The position numbers and the translations under genes are program-made. The notes beneath the pieces were generated by a model, which searched no databases, had not been told where the DNA came from, and saw nothing but the letters and a program-made list of their open reading frames with translations. Shown here piece after piece: positions 1-8,303 of a stretch of DNA of 64,000 bases; within the stretch, counting starts at the first letter, position 1, and each line of letters starts with the position of its first letter. Origin of the DNA: CAMCTV01 sp964420985. Lineage in GTDB: Bacteria > Bacteroidota > Bacteroidia > Flavobacteriales_D > Sanyastnellaceae. The stretch spans positions 19,044 to 83,043 of the forward strand of contig CAYQUT010000011.1 of NCBI GenBank assembly GCA_964420985.1. The letters run 5' to 3'.

Positions 1-1099
1 GCGCTGCTTTGCGATTGGATGCCAACTCCTTAGCGTTCAAACTTCCGGGTAAAGCCCAATGGCCATTGTGGTATTGAAACTGTGTGATGTTGCTGCCAAT
101 CACATGATCATTTCCCCTGTTACCCCAATTAAAAAGATTCTTCACTTCTTTGTGAGCGGTCAGGAGAACTTGTTCTCTATTGTTGTATTCTTGATCCCTG
201 TAGCCATGGGTTCCTGCTTTGACATAGGCCAATGAGAATTGCCTTCTATTGATTCCAATGGGCAATGCTACATTCACCGCATACTGAAGACGATTGTAAC
301 CCCAGCTTCCCATGATTAGGCTGGACTTAATGGTGTGCGTCATGTAATTGGGACGCAATCCTTTCATTAAAACCACCCCACCCGTTCCGTTGCCATATTC
401 AGCCGCTGCAGGTCCCTTGATGACCTCTGCTTCTGACACCCACATGGGATCAATGGTTTCCATTGGGGTTGTACCGTCTGGAGAGGTTAAAGTAAAACCA
501 TTGAAGTACATCCGCACATTTCTGATTCCGAATGTGGAGCGCAACATGGAACCCCTGATATTTATTCTTGGACTTCCTCCTTGACCTCTTGATTCCAGCA
601 TCACACCTGGAATGGCATTTAAACCTTGTTGCAACGACGAGCCATCTGCATTCCATTGCTTAAAGTTTAAAATTCCAATCATGCTGGGTGCCCTTTCATT
701 GCGAACGTTGGCTGAAAAAGCCGATACCACCAATGGATTTTCCAAATGATAATTGGGCTGAAAAAAATAATAGACCGTTTTTTCAAGACTACCCCAAGAA
801 GCTGAATGGCTAATATCCTCTTCGCTGAAAACCCATCGATTGCAATCATTTCCGTAGCAAACCAGGACCACGTCTTGGCTCTTCAAAATCATTGGCGCAC
901 CATTCTTGGGGTTAAAATTCTTGGTTTCACCCGTAACCCAATTGCTCATGCGCCACATAGCTGAAGTTGTATCCAACGACAAATCATCATCGAAAAGCAC
1001 AACGACCTTATAGGTACTTCTTTCAGCCTCTTGGGCATGAAGAGAAAAAAAACAGCCCACCGTAAAAACGAGGGCTGTCCAAAAAGATTTACTGATCAT
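1..1099 (-). CDS. TonB-dependent outer-membrane receptor, 3' end outside window
   Basis: Only the N-terminal 366 codons are visible; the frame is open to base 1. Reading from ATG at 1099 gives a signal peptide (MISKSFWTALVF...LHAQ), about 100 residues I cannot assign (containing VCYGNDCNRWVF), then a plug domain from about residue 125 with QGLNAIPGVMLESRGQGGSP, INIRGSMLR and AEVIKGPAAAEYGNGTGG, followed by the first barrel strands (LIMGSWGYNRLQYAVN). Such receptors import siderophores, cobalamin or glycans using TonB energy. The usual carboxypeptidase-like repeat before the plug is not evident. The start overlaps the stop of the upstream sugar dehydrogenase by one base (TAATG), so the two are probably translationally coupled. 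A terminator-like hairpin lies within codons 8-18. The substrate cannot be told. Confidence 0.9.
   Translation of the reverse strand, partial: MISKSFWTALVFTVGCFFSLHAQEAERSTYKVVVLFDDDLSLDTTSAMWRMSNWVTGETKNFNPKNGAPMILKSQDVVLVCYGNDCNRWVFSEEDISHSASWGSLEKTVYYFFQPNYHLENPLVVSAFSANVRNERAPSMIGILNFKQWNADGSSLQQGLNAIPGVMLESRGQGGSPRINIRGSMLRSTFGIRNVRMYFNGFTLTSPDGTTPMETIDPMWVSEAEVIKGPAAAEYGNGTGGVVLMKGLRPNYMTHTIKSSLIMGSWGYNRLQYAVNVALPIGINRRQFSLAYVKAGTHGYRDQEYNNREQVLLTAHKEVKNLFNWGNRGNDHVIGSNITQFQYHNGHWALPGSLNAKELASNRKAA
1045..1078 (-). terminator. Intrinsic-terminator-like hairpin inside the receptor signal-peptide codons
   Basis: On the - strand ACAGCCC pairs with GGGCTGT (7 bp), with an inner CGT/ACG stem and a TTTT loop, followed directly by eight T residues. 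It has the full form of a rho-independent terminator but begins about 20 nt after the receptor ATG. It could end transcripts of the upstream sugar dehydrogenase or act as a translation-dependent attenuator. Confidence 0.55.
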
Positions 1100-2508
1100 T
1101 AATGCGCAACTACAAAAGTTTTGGTTACCGTTCCTTTGCTACTTGAACAACGTACAAAGTAGCTCCCTGCTGCCCAGTCTTGCACATTCCATTTCATGGT
1201 CTCGTTGTTTACGGTTGAGCTACTAACCGTTTGGCCATTGAAACCAATGACTTCTACGGTACTTCCCATAAAAGTTGGTGAGAAATTTAACGCCAACTCA
1301 TTGGAAACCGGATTAGGGAAAACAGTAATGTTTTGTTCTGGCTCATGACCCAAGACAGAAGTATTGGTATAGGCCAAGTTTCTGAATTCCTTGATGATAT
1401 TGGGACCAGAACCAGGATAAGATGAACCATTCAATGCCATATACAACGCGCCTGTATGGGGATTGACACAAAAATCACGGATACGCTGATTGAATACTTG
1501 GAAATAGGTGTCTTGCGCATCATTGCAAGTTGCAGTTTGACCATCGGCACTCAAGTGAATCACGGATAAACGCTCGTAAGTTCCACCAAGGCCTCCCAAT
1601 ACTGCCATTAGAATACAATTCTGCCATTCTGGTATGGCAGGATGCACGTAATATTCAAGACCATTTACTGCCCTGCAAGGTGACCATTCCAAGATGGGTT
1701 CCTTCACATTGTTGGCGGTGCAATACGTTTGTTCAGCTGTGGTATTGCAAGCTCCCTGAACCGTAGGCCAACCATAATTTCTGTTGGGCTCAACAATGTT
1801 CAATTCATCAGATGCGTTTTGTCCATGCTCACTTTCATAAATAATTCCATTGGGCCCAACACACAAACCTTGTCCGTTGCGGTGACCGAAGGAGTAAACA
1901 TAAGAGTTGGGATCTGGGTTGTCAGAAGGAATACTTCCATCAAGATTGACACGAAGAATTTTCCCATTCAACGAGTTGATGTTTTGGCTGCTCACCCCCT
2001 GATCACCATTGTCACCAGTTGTCATCATGATCTTGTTATCTGGTGTAATGATTATGCGTGAACCATTGTGGATGGCTGCACCGCCAATGGCATCAATTAA
2101 AATGGTCTCGTTGACCAGTGCTGTTCCATCATAATCAAACATGGACAAACGCTCTTTGATGGTGTTGGCACCTTGGTTGTAATTGTATACAACGTACACT
2201 TTAGGGTTGGTTAAAAAATCAGGATGCAAACACATGCCCAACATACCCGGTTCGCTACCTCCGTTATACGGCACTGTTTTGGTCAACAAAGTTTCATAAT
2301 TTCCTGTCGCGGGGTCGATGCGCAAAACATTTCCTTTGCGGGTGGTGCACCAAATGTGATCATCTTGACCCCAAACCAATTCCCAAGGAATTTGCACTCC
2401 TGTCACCAAATCAAATTCTGTCAATGTTGTATTCCCAACTTGATGGGTATTCTGGGCATTCGCAGCATAGGCGAATAACATGCTTATAACAACGGCTATT
2501 TTTTTCAT
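1099..2508 (-). CDS. Secreted PQQ-dependent sugar dehydrogenase (GSDH family) with T9SS tail
   Basis: The 469-residue protein starts at the ATG at 2508, which gives the signal peptide MKKIAVVISMLFAYAANAQ; an upstream in-frame ATG at 2541 would bury it. The body is a six-bladed beta-propeller of the glucose/sorbosone dehydrogenase family: IPWELVWGQDDHIWCTTRKG, AIHNGSRIIITPD, TTGDNGDQG, LNGKILRVNLDG, SFGHRNGQGLC and NRNYGWPTVQG. These enzymes oxidise sugars with PQQ and Ca. The last ~75 residues (VFPNPVSNELALNF ... GSYFVRCSSSKGTVTKTFVV) are a type A T9SS sorting domain, so the enzyme should be exported and anchored or released at the cell surface. It is the first gene of a pair with the TonB receptor. 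The sugar is unknown; the propeller family also contains non-enzymatic members. Confidence 0.85.
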   Translation of the reverse strand: MKKIAVVISMLFAYAANAQNTHQVGNTTLTEFDLVTGVQIPWELVWGQDDHIWCTTRKGNVLRIDPATGNYETLLTKTVPYNGGSEPGMLGMCLHPDFLTNPKVYVVYNYNQGANTIKERLSMFDYDGTALVNETILIDAIGGAAIHNGSRIIITPDNKIMMTTGDNGDQGVSSQNINSLNGKILRVNLDGSIPSDNPDPNSYVYSFGHRNGQGLCVGPNGIIYESEHGQNASDELNIVEPNRNYGWPTVQGACNTTAEQTYCTANNVKEPILEWSPCRAVNGLEYYVHPAIPEWQNCILMAVLGGLGGTYERLSVIHLSADGQTATCNDAQDTYFQVFNQRIRDFCVNPHTGALYMALNGSSYPGSGPNIIKEFRNLAYTNTSVLGHEPEQNITVFPNPVSNELALNFSPTFMGSTVEVIGFNGQTVSSSTVNNETMKWNVQDWAAGSYFVRCSSSKGTVTKTFVVAH

Positions 2509-2515
2509 CTTGGGG

Positions 2516-2547
2516 TAAAAATAGCAGGTCTGACGGCACACGACAAA
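2516..2547 (-). promoter_or_regulatory. Promoter for the sugar dehydrogenase-receptor unit
   Basis: The - strand reads TTTG-N20-TATTTTTA, one mismatch from the Bacteroidota consensus TTTG-N19/20-TAnnTTTG. The -7 box ends 7 nt before the ATG at 2508, so the mRNA would have almost no leader. Confidence 0.5.
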
Positions 2548-2636
2548 TTTTTAACGATTAACCATCGTGCTATATGCACCTTATATGCTGCTTGTTTTTT
2601 ATTTCTGGTTAATGAAAATTTGCAAAAATAATATCG

Positions 2637-2671
2637 TTTGAATCAACCCAGCATAATAACACGTATATTTG
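2637..2671 (+). promoter_or_regulatory. Promoter of the toxin-antitoxin pair
   Basis: TTTG (2637-2640), 23 bases, then TATATTTG (2664-2671), an exact match to the Bacteroidota -7 element TAnnTTTG. It lies 20 nt upstream of the antitoxin ATG. Confidence 0.6.
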
Positions 2672-2693
2672 AATACAAAAACACACGTGTTAT
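2656..2693 (+). promoter_or_regulatory. Inverted-repeat operator of the toxin-antitoxin pair
   Basis: ATAACACGT (2656-2664) is repeated in inverted form as ACGTGTTAT (2685-2693). The left arm runs up to the -7 box; the right arm covers the leader and the first two bases of the antitoxin ATG, and itself contains the palindrome ACACGTGT. The placement fits autorepression by the antitoxin, as is usual for type II modules; binding is inferred. Confidence 0.55.
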
Positions 2694-2937
2694 GAAAGTC
2701 AAGTTAACCTTAACCATAGAAAAAGAAATGATAGCCATGGCCAAGAAATTTGCTGAAAGCAGTGGGATGAGCGTATCCCAATTGACAGAAGATTTTTTCA
2801 AATCACTCACATCAAAAAAGATGAGTAATGAAGTATCCCATCCCATCATGAATTTAAGAGGAAGTATCTCGGCCCATCAAGTAGAGGATTGGCAAGATGA
2901 TTATGCAAATCACTTGATGAAAAAATATAAAGCATGA
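2692..2937 (+). CDS. Antitoxin, DUF6364-type ribbon-helix-helix protein
   Basis: This is an 81-residue protein (MKVKLTLTIEKEMIAMAKKF ... MSVSQLTEDFF). A beta strand with alternating hydrophobic residues followed by two amphipathic helices is the pattern of MetJ/Arc-type DNA-binding antitoxins in the DUF6364 family, common in Bacteroidota. The C-terminal half (LRGSISAHQVEDWQDDYANH) would be the toxin-binding tail. I chose the ATG at 2692 because it begins the conserved core and lies behind the promoter and inverted repeat; an in-frame upstream start at 2638 lies in the promoter. Its stop overlaps the toxin start by 4 nt (ATGA). It should neutralise the PIN toxin and repress its own promoter. 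Confidence 0.8.
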   Translation: MKVKLTLTIEKEMIAMAKKFAESSGMSVSQLTEDFFKSLTSKKMSNEVSHPIMNLRGSISAHQVEDWQDDYANHLMKKYKA

Positions 2938-3359
2938 AACACTTCTTTTTGGACACCAATGTGATTCTAGATTTTCTAATCGATCGTGGAGAGGCAACAA
3001 AATTTGCCGATGCACTCATTCAAAAAGCCATTGGTAAAAAATGCAAGCTTTATTGCAGCGCCCTCACCTATTCCCATTTATTTTATATCACCAGAAAAAT
3101 TCATGGTGCTGCTGCGGCTAAAAAAAACATCAGAACCATGATGGATATTATATCAGCAATGCCTGTGAACGAATCTCACATCATGGCTGGTCTCGGTTCC
3201 ATACATCCCGATTTAGAAGATGGAATACAATATCATTGTTGTCTTCAGAACAATAAAATTGACGCCCTCATTACACGAGATCGAAAGGCATTTCCTCGAA
3301 AAAAAATAGCCATTCTACATCCTCAATCTGCCTTGTCGTTATTAGAGACTAATGGATAA
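2934..3359 (+). CDS. PIN-domain ribonuclease toxin (VapC-like)
   Basis: The 141-residue protein opens with MKHFFLDTNVILDFLIDR, the PIN motif with its first catalytic Asp. Later acidic sites are in HPDLEDGIQYHCC and DALITRDRKAF, so the Mg-binding cluster appears complete except that the usual mid-domain Glu is not obvious (YSHLFYITRKI). PIN toxins cut tRNA or mRNA and stop growth when the antitoxin is lost. Translation is coupled to the antitoxin through a 4-nt overlap. The 3' end overlaps the convergent CotH gene by 11 nt. The pair is the only mobile-type accessory module recognised in the window. Confidence 0.85.
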   Translation: MKHFFLDTNVILDFLIDRGEATKFADALIQKAIGKKCKLYCSALTYSHLFYITRKIHGAAAAKKNIRTMMDIISAMPVNESHIMAGLGSIHPDLEDGIQYHCCLQNNKIDALITRDRKAFPRKKIAILHPQSALSLLETNG

Positions 3360-5559
3360 CAACCAATCTCACTACCCCATTACCTGAGACAATGTTGTAG
3401 ACTCCAGATGTCCATTGATCTGTTTCCACAATGGCTGGCATCATTAAATTGGCGATCCACTGACCTTGGTTATTGTACACTTTACCAAAACCTCCCTTCC
3501 AATAAAAGTAATCTTGAGCGGGATTGGGGTAAACCTGAATGGATGCGTTGGCAGGCTCTTCTATAAAAGTAGCCACATTGCTTGCCGCCGGAGTTGAGGC
3601 ACTGACCATTTGCCATGGAGTTTCTCCATCCGTCATTCTGGCGTAACTCACAAGACCATCGACCGCAGGGAAAGAGATGGAATCCAACCAATGAAAATCA
3701 CCATTGTCCCAATAGGAAATGCCAACAAATTCGCCATCGCCATTCAATTTAAAATTCAAATGACTGTTCCCTTGCGTTGGCGTATCATCCGCCCAAAACG
3801 TCAAAAAGGAACCTGAATTGATATTGATGTCATGCAATTTCCACTTATTGGGATCTCTTGGATTATCGGTGATCCAGATGTTATTCCACAGGAAAATTGA
3901 GCCGGGAGCTCGATAAATCTCAATCCAATCATTCTGCTCATTGGCTGCATCCCCATATCCTTGTGTGCCATTGGGCGCAATTTCATTGATGAAATAACCT
4001 AGATTTTCAGTACCTATGTGGGTAACATAAACTTGGCATGGATTAGCTGTGAGATTCTGGCCTGCAGGTACCACCTGCCATTCAATGGTTCCTTGAAAAC
4101 CTGCTAGCGGCAGAGTCACCAAAATAGAATAATCCCATATGGATGAACTGACGACATTGGCGGAAAGCAGATTCCAATTGGATGCACCTTCAATTCGGTA
4201 GCCCACACTTGGGGAATTGGAGGTTGACTTAAAAGACAAATGTATGGCATCACCTGCCACTTGACTGGATACTTGATAGATTAAATTGGGATTCGCAATG
4301 TTATTGTCCAATTGACTCAATGCAGAAGAAACGCGGGCATTGATGTACTCCAAAATTCCGAATGTAACATGATCTCCCCAAGCACTGTCCAAGGCATTGG
4401 TAAAATCAGTGTTATCAAAACCGTAATCCAAAGTTCGGTAGGTATCATTCAAAGCGGATGGGGTGATCATGGTCTGCAACGACTCCACTTGAAGTGTATA
4501 GTCATTGGAGCTCATGTAATTGGCTACCGATTGAATGTAGAAATTATATATGGATCGAAATTCTGCAGTGGCCATCATCTTGTTGTACAACACCAAGTTG
4601 GCGCTTCCATCCCAATTATAAATATTTCGGGTGCTCCAATTGATATTGGACCAATCAATTCCAAAAGTATTGTCTGTATCGTAAGGTAAAAATTCCAATC
4701 GGTGGGTGAGATCATTTTGATAGAGGTAGAAATTATTTTTATTAAAATGCGCGCCATCCCAATTGCCCGTCATGACATCTATGGCCATGTATTGTAATAA
4801 ACGATCAACATTGAAAATCTTTCTTAACTCACAGGGTAAGCTCGAGGCAGGCGTGTTGTTGATGACTTGAATAAAATCCGCCAGATCTTGAAAATCATTC
4901 AATTGGGTATTGTTCTCCAGACCATAAATGACAGAACCCCATGGTGAAAGCACCTGATAATCTGCCCCATTGGGTCCTAGATATTCCAAAGTGGCGGGAT
5001 ATAAGCATTTCCAACGGTTACCTGTTTTTTCATTAAAATACAATTCTGTAAATAAATCATCCACAAACTCTACATTGATATACAACCCTTTGTATTCGCC
5101 ATTGATGTACAACTCGGTATAACTCACCCGTGATCCAGGCAACCCAAAATGCCGACACAAATCCCAGTACAATTTAGCCCGCATCAAACTGGGATCATTG
5201 TGATTGCCATTGAGATTGAGCTCACGTAAGCCTTGCCACTTGCCCACCCCAAGTGGCACATTAAAATCTACTTTAAAAGATTTCTTAGCTGCTTGTAGAC
5301 TTGTGTTTCCACGAGATCTAAAACCGACGTTGGCCAATGAGTCCATAAATCCATCGGATTCAAAAACAAAAGAGGCGGGAAATTCATGACCATTGCCCAA
5401 ATAATCATCCGACAAAAGAAGATTCAAAGAATCGGGATGAATATAAATTTTAATCTTGGTTACCTCTGATTGCGGAAAAACATTTCCCCATTCAGGAAGT
5501 TGGCCATAAACCTGTCCCATCCAAAAACAGAGAACGGCAATTATCAATGCACTGCGCAT
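3349..5559 (-). CDS. Secreted CotH-kinase-like protein with lamin-tail-like and T9SS domains
   Basis: The start at 5559 gives signal peptide MRSALIIAVLCFWMGQVYG and a 736-residue protein; longer reading frames upstream run into prmA. Residues ~25-400 match the CotH family: SRGNTSLQAAKKSFKVDF, LYINGEYKGLYINVEFVDD, WDGAHFNKNNFYLY and the metal-binding LPYDTDNTFGIDW. CotH proteins are protein or glycan kinases first known from spore coats. After a beta-rich linker a lamin-tail-like domain follows (INEIAPNGTQGYGDAANEQN ... WIEIYRAPGSI), then a type A T9SS tail (VYPNPAQDYFYWKGGFGKVY). The gene follows prmA by 2 nt as the last gene of the fmt-prmA run. The target is unknown. A second, larger CotH protein lies at 12099-15113. 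Confidence 0.82.
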   Translation of the reverse strand: MRSALIIAVLCFWMGQVYGQLPEWGNVFPQSEVTKIKIYIHPDSLNLLLSDDYLGNGHEFPASFVFESDGFMDSLANVGFRSRGNTSLQAAKKSFKVDFNVPLGVGKWQGLRELNLNGNHNDPSLMRAKLYWDLCRHFGLPGSRVSYTELYINGEYKGLYINVEFVDDLFTELYFNEKTGNRWKCLYPATLEYLGPNGADYQVLSPWGSVIYGLENNTQLNDFQDLADFIQVINNTPASSLPCELRKIFNVDRLLQYMAIDVMTGNWDGAHFNKNNFYLYQNDLTHRLEFLPYDTDNTFGIDWSNINWSTRNIYNWDGSANLVLYNKMMATAEFRSIYNFYIQSVANYMSSNDYTLQVESLQTMITPSALNDTYRTLDYGFDNTDFTNALDSAWGDHVTFGILEYINARVSSALSQLDNNIANPNLIYQVSSQVAGDAIHLSFKSTSNSPSVGYRIEGASNWNLLSANVVSSSIWDYSILVTLPLAGFQGTIEWQVVPAGQNLTANPCQVYVTHIGTENLGYFINEIAPNGTQGYGDAANEQNDWIEIYRAPGSIFLWNNIWITDNPRDPNKWKLHDININSGSFLTFWADDTPTQGNSHLNFKLNGDGEFVGISYWDNGDFHWLDSISFPAVDGLVSYARMTDGETPWQMVSASTPAASNVATFIEEPANASIQVYPNPAQDYFYWKGGFGKVYNNQGQWIANLMMPAIVETDQWTSGVYNIVSGNGVVRLVVIH

Positions 5560-5561
5560 GG

Positions 5562-6386
5562 TTAAGACTTTGTCAGGTGAAGCATACACCAACCCTCTTT
5601 TACGGTTTGTTGGATTGGTTTTCCACTTGGAAAGGCATTCATCAAAATGGGTACATCTTGTTCGTAAAAACCACTCAATAAAAGATGTCCACCGGCAACC
5701 AAATGTTCCCAATATATGGAACCATCTCGGGTAAGAATGTTTCGATTGATATTGGCTAGAATGATATCATATCTCTGATTAATCTTTTCTGCGCCACCTT
5801 GAATCGATTGTATTTTAGAACAATTGTTCCGCAAGGCATTTTCATTACAGTTTTCAAAAGCCCATTCATCGATATCGATTGCATCCAAAGATGAAGCTCC
5901 CTTTTTCTCGGCTAAAATGGCCAAAACTCCAGTGCCACTTCCCATGTCCAAGACTTTTTTATCCGTGAAATCCATGGTCAATATTTCGGACAACATCAGG
6001 TGCGTAGTGGCATGATGACCAGTACCAAAACTCATTTTGGGCTCAATGATCAATTCAAACGGTACGTTTGTTTTATCATGAAACGGAGCACAAACACGAC
6101 AATCGTCAGAAACCTCAATGGGTTCAAATTGACTTTCCCATTGGGCATTCCAATTTTGCTGTGCAATTTCCTTCCATTGATAATTGACCTCGCAATTCTC
6201 AACATTCCAATTTTCGATGATCAGGGCCATGCGATTTTCATCCCAAGCATCTTTCTGAATGTAGGCCGTTAAGCCATCTTCTTCCTCAACGAAACTTTCA
6301 AAATCTATATCCGCAAGGTAAACCGTTAACACATCCCGATATGGAATAACCGGATTAATCTGAAATTTTACTTCAATGTAATTCAC
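5562..6386 (-). CDS. prmA: Ribosomal protein L11 methyltransferase
   Basis: The 274-residue protein has the PrmA layout: a short N-terminal substrate-binding domain, then a class I SAM domain with EPKMSFGTGHHATT, the SAM loop VLDMGSGTGVLAI, the acidic AIDIDEWAFENC and DIILANINRNIL (the NPPF-equivalent). PrmA trimethylates lysines and the N-terminus of ribosomal protein L11 in the cytoplasm. Length fits the Bacteroidota members, slightly shorter than E. coli PrmA. It overlaps tpiA by 4 nt and is followed after 2 nt by the CotH gene. Confidence 0.93.
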   Translation of the reverse strand: MNYIEVKFQINPVIPYRDVLTVYLADIDFESFVEEEDGLTAYIQKDAWDENRMALIIENWNVENCEVNYQWKEIAQQNWNAQWESQFEPIEVSDDCRVCAPFHDKTNVPFELIIEPKMSFGTGHHATTHLMLSEILTMDFTDKKVLDMGSGTGVLAILAEKKGASSLDAIDIDEWAFENCNENALRNNCSKIQSIQGGAEKINQRYDIILANINRNILTRDGSIYWEHLVAGGHLLLSGFYEQDVPILMNAFPSGKPIQQTVKEGWCMLHLTKS

Positions 6387-7129
6387 TTTGCTGCGCTGAT
6401 AATGATGGACATAAAATCATTTGCTTTCAGACTTGCGCCTCCTACGAGACCACCATCCACATTGGGACAGGCAAACAGCCCATCTGCATTTTGGGGATTG
6501 ACGCTTCCTCCGTACAATATTCTGACACTTTGGGCAACCTCTGCGTTCCATTGCTTTTCTAAACACTTGCGAATAAAAGCATGCATTTCCTCGGCTTGAT
6601 CATTGCTCGCTGTAACACCCGTTCCAATGGCCCAGACAGGTTCGTAGGCGATCACCACTTCCGTCATTTGTTCAGCGGTCAAGGCGGATAAAGCGGTTAA
6701 GACTTGTTCTTCAACCACTTTTTCTTGGTCATTGGCCTGACGTTGAGCCAATGTTTCTCCACAACAATAAATGGGTATCACGCGATTGGAAAGACATTGT
6801 TGTACTTTAAGACCAATCAATTCATCGGTTTCATGGTGGTACAGTCGTCGTTCACTATGACCAATTATTGCAGCATCTACACCCATTGCGTGCAACATGG
6901 CCGCGGAAATCTCTCCTGTGTAGGCGCCCTTATCGTGGATACTCACGTCCTGTGCAGCAATTTTTATTCCCTTGGGTTTCAAATCCAATAACCTTTGAAG
7001 ATAAATGGATGGAGCTCCAATGATAACCTCCGCGTTATCGTTTACATTGGTCATATCGTGAATGTACTGATCCACTTCATGTACCAGCATATTCATCTTC
7101 CAATTACCTGCAGCAATTTTTTTTCTCAT
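6383..7129 (-). CDS. tpiA: Triosephosphate isomerase
   Basis: The 248-residue TIM barrel interconverts dihydroxyacetone phosphate and glyceraldehyde 3-phosphate in glycolysis. It contains the full set of signatures: the substrate Lys in AAGNWKMN, the catalytic His region IIGHSERR, the catalytic Glu in YEPVWAIGTG with the flexible loop after it, and the phosphate-binding ILYGGSVNP and GGLVGGASL. Length is standard. It begins 1 nt after the rlmI stop and overlaps prmA by 4 nt, so it is cotranscribed with RNA- and ribosome-modifying genes. Confidence 0.97.
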   Translation of the reverse strand: MRKKIAAGNWKMNMLVHEVDQYIHDMTNVNDNAEVIIGAPSIYLQRLLDLKPKGIKIAAQDVSIHDKGAYTGEISAAMLHAMGVDAAIIGHSERRLYHHETDELIGLKVQQCLSNRVIPIYCCGETLAQRQANDQEKVVEEQVLTALSALTAEQMTEVVIAYEPVWAIGTGVTASNDQAEEMHAFIRKCLEKQWNAEVAQSVRILYGGSVNPQNADGLFACPNVDGGLVGGASLKANDFMSIIISAAK

Positions 7130-7130
7130 A

Positions 7131-8303
7131 TCAATTGATTTCTAAAACTAATCCTTTTAAATATTCTCCTTCTGGATGAAACAAACTTATGGGATGATCC
7201 TCTGGTTGATGCAGTTGATGTAAAATTTTCACCTCCCGACCTGCATCAATCGCTGCAGCTAACACGGCTCCTTTGAAGGTTTCCTTGTCAACCGCTTGAG
7301 AACATGAAAACGTAAATAGTATTCCGCCCGATTTAATTTTTCTTATGGCCGCTTCATTGATTTTTCGGTACCCTTGTACAGCCTTGTGTTTGGCACTGAG
7401 GTGTTTTGCAAAAGCGGGAGGATCTAGGACAATGACATCATAATCACTGCCAACGGTTTTAATGTATTCCACCGCGTCTGCTTTGATGACCGCATGTTTA
7501 TCCGTTCCATATCCATTCAAAGCCACATTGGTTAATGTCAAATCCAAGGCAGATTGGGAACTATCCAAACTATCCACATGAACGGCTCCTGCTTGCAGAG
7601 CGGTCAATGAAAATCCACCGCTGTAACAAAATGTATTCAGAATCTTTTTTCCCAAAGCGTATTTGCCGATGAGTTTTCTATTTTCTCTTTGGTCAATAAA
7701 GAATCCTGTTTTCTGTCCCGTCTCCCAATCAATGTCATATTGTAAATCCCACTCTTTGGCTGAGATCTTGGTTTTATTTCCAAGAGCATAATACGGTGCT
7801 AGACTTGCATTTTTCTCAGCAGGCTTCACGTATATGGCCTTCCATTCCCTTCCCACTTTTTGCATTGCATTAGCGATATCATTGGCATTCAACAACATAC
7901 CATGGCTGTGGGGTTGAACCACCGCAACATTGTCATACACATCAATGATAAGACCTGGTAAACCATCACCTTCACCATGCACCCAACGAAAAATATTGGT
8001 ACTTGAACTGTCCACAAGACCTATGTTAACGCGAGACTGCCATGCCTTTTGCAGGCGGGTTTGCCAAAAATCGGGATTTATCTCATTGTCTTTAAAGTCA
8101 ATTATTCTGACACAAATGGAGCCTTCATGAAAATGGCCTTGACCCAAGAATTGTCCTCGGGCATCCACTACCCTTACCCATTGGCCATCGGTTGGGATTT
8201 GATTGACACTGGCTACAGCTCCTGAAAAAACCCACGGATGCTTTCTTCTTAAAGAAGCTTCTTTTCCAGGTTTTAATTGTATGGTTGGAACGGATATACT
8301 CAT
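7131..8303 (-). CDS. rlmI: 23S rRNA cytosine-C5 methyltransferase, RlmI family
   Basis: The 390-residue protein starts with a PUA RNA-binding domain (LKPGKEASLRRKHPWVFSGA) followed by a central domain (SVRIIDF-like strand VRIIDFKDNEIN, NIFRWVHGEGDGLPGLIIDV) and a SAM methyltransferase domain with LNTFCYSGGFSLTA, VDSLDSSQSALDL and VLDPPAFAK. This order is that of RlmI/YccW, which makes m5C1962 in 23S rRNA. Relatives with the same fold (RlmK, other COG1092 proteins) cannot be fully excluded. It overlaps rarA by 4 nt and is followed by tpiA after 1 nt. Confidence 0.88.
   Translation of the reverse strand: MSISVPTIQLKPGKEASLRRKHPWVFSGAVASVNQIPTDGQWVRVVDARGQFLGQGHFHEGSICVRIIDFKDNEINPDFWQTRLQKAWQSRVNIGLVDSSSTNIFRWVHGEGDGLPGLIIDVYDNVAVVQPHSHGMLLNANDIANAMQKVGREWKAIYVKPAEKNASLAPYYALGNKTKISAKEWDLQYDIDWETGQKTGFFIDQRENRKLIGKYALGKKILNTFCYSGGFSLTALQAGAVHVDSLDSSQSALDLTLTNVALNGYGTDKHAVIKADAVEYIKTVGSDYDVIVLDPPAFAKHLSAKHKAVQGYRKINEAAIRKIKSGGILFTFSCSQAVDKETFKGAVLAAAIDAGREVKILHQLHQPEDHPISLFHPEGEYLKGLVLEIN

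Noticed and set aside
2638..2691. Upstream start of the antitoxin at 2638
   Set aside because: It would place the -7 box and both operator arms inside the coding sequence; the conserved core begins at 2692.
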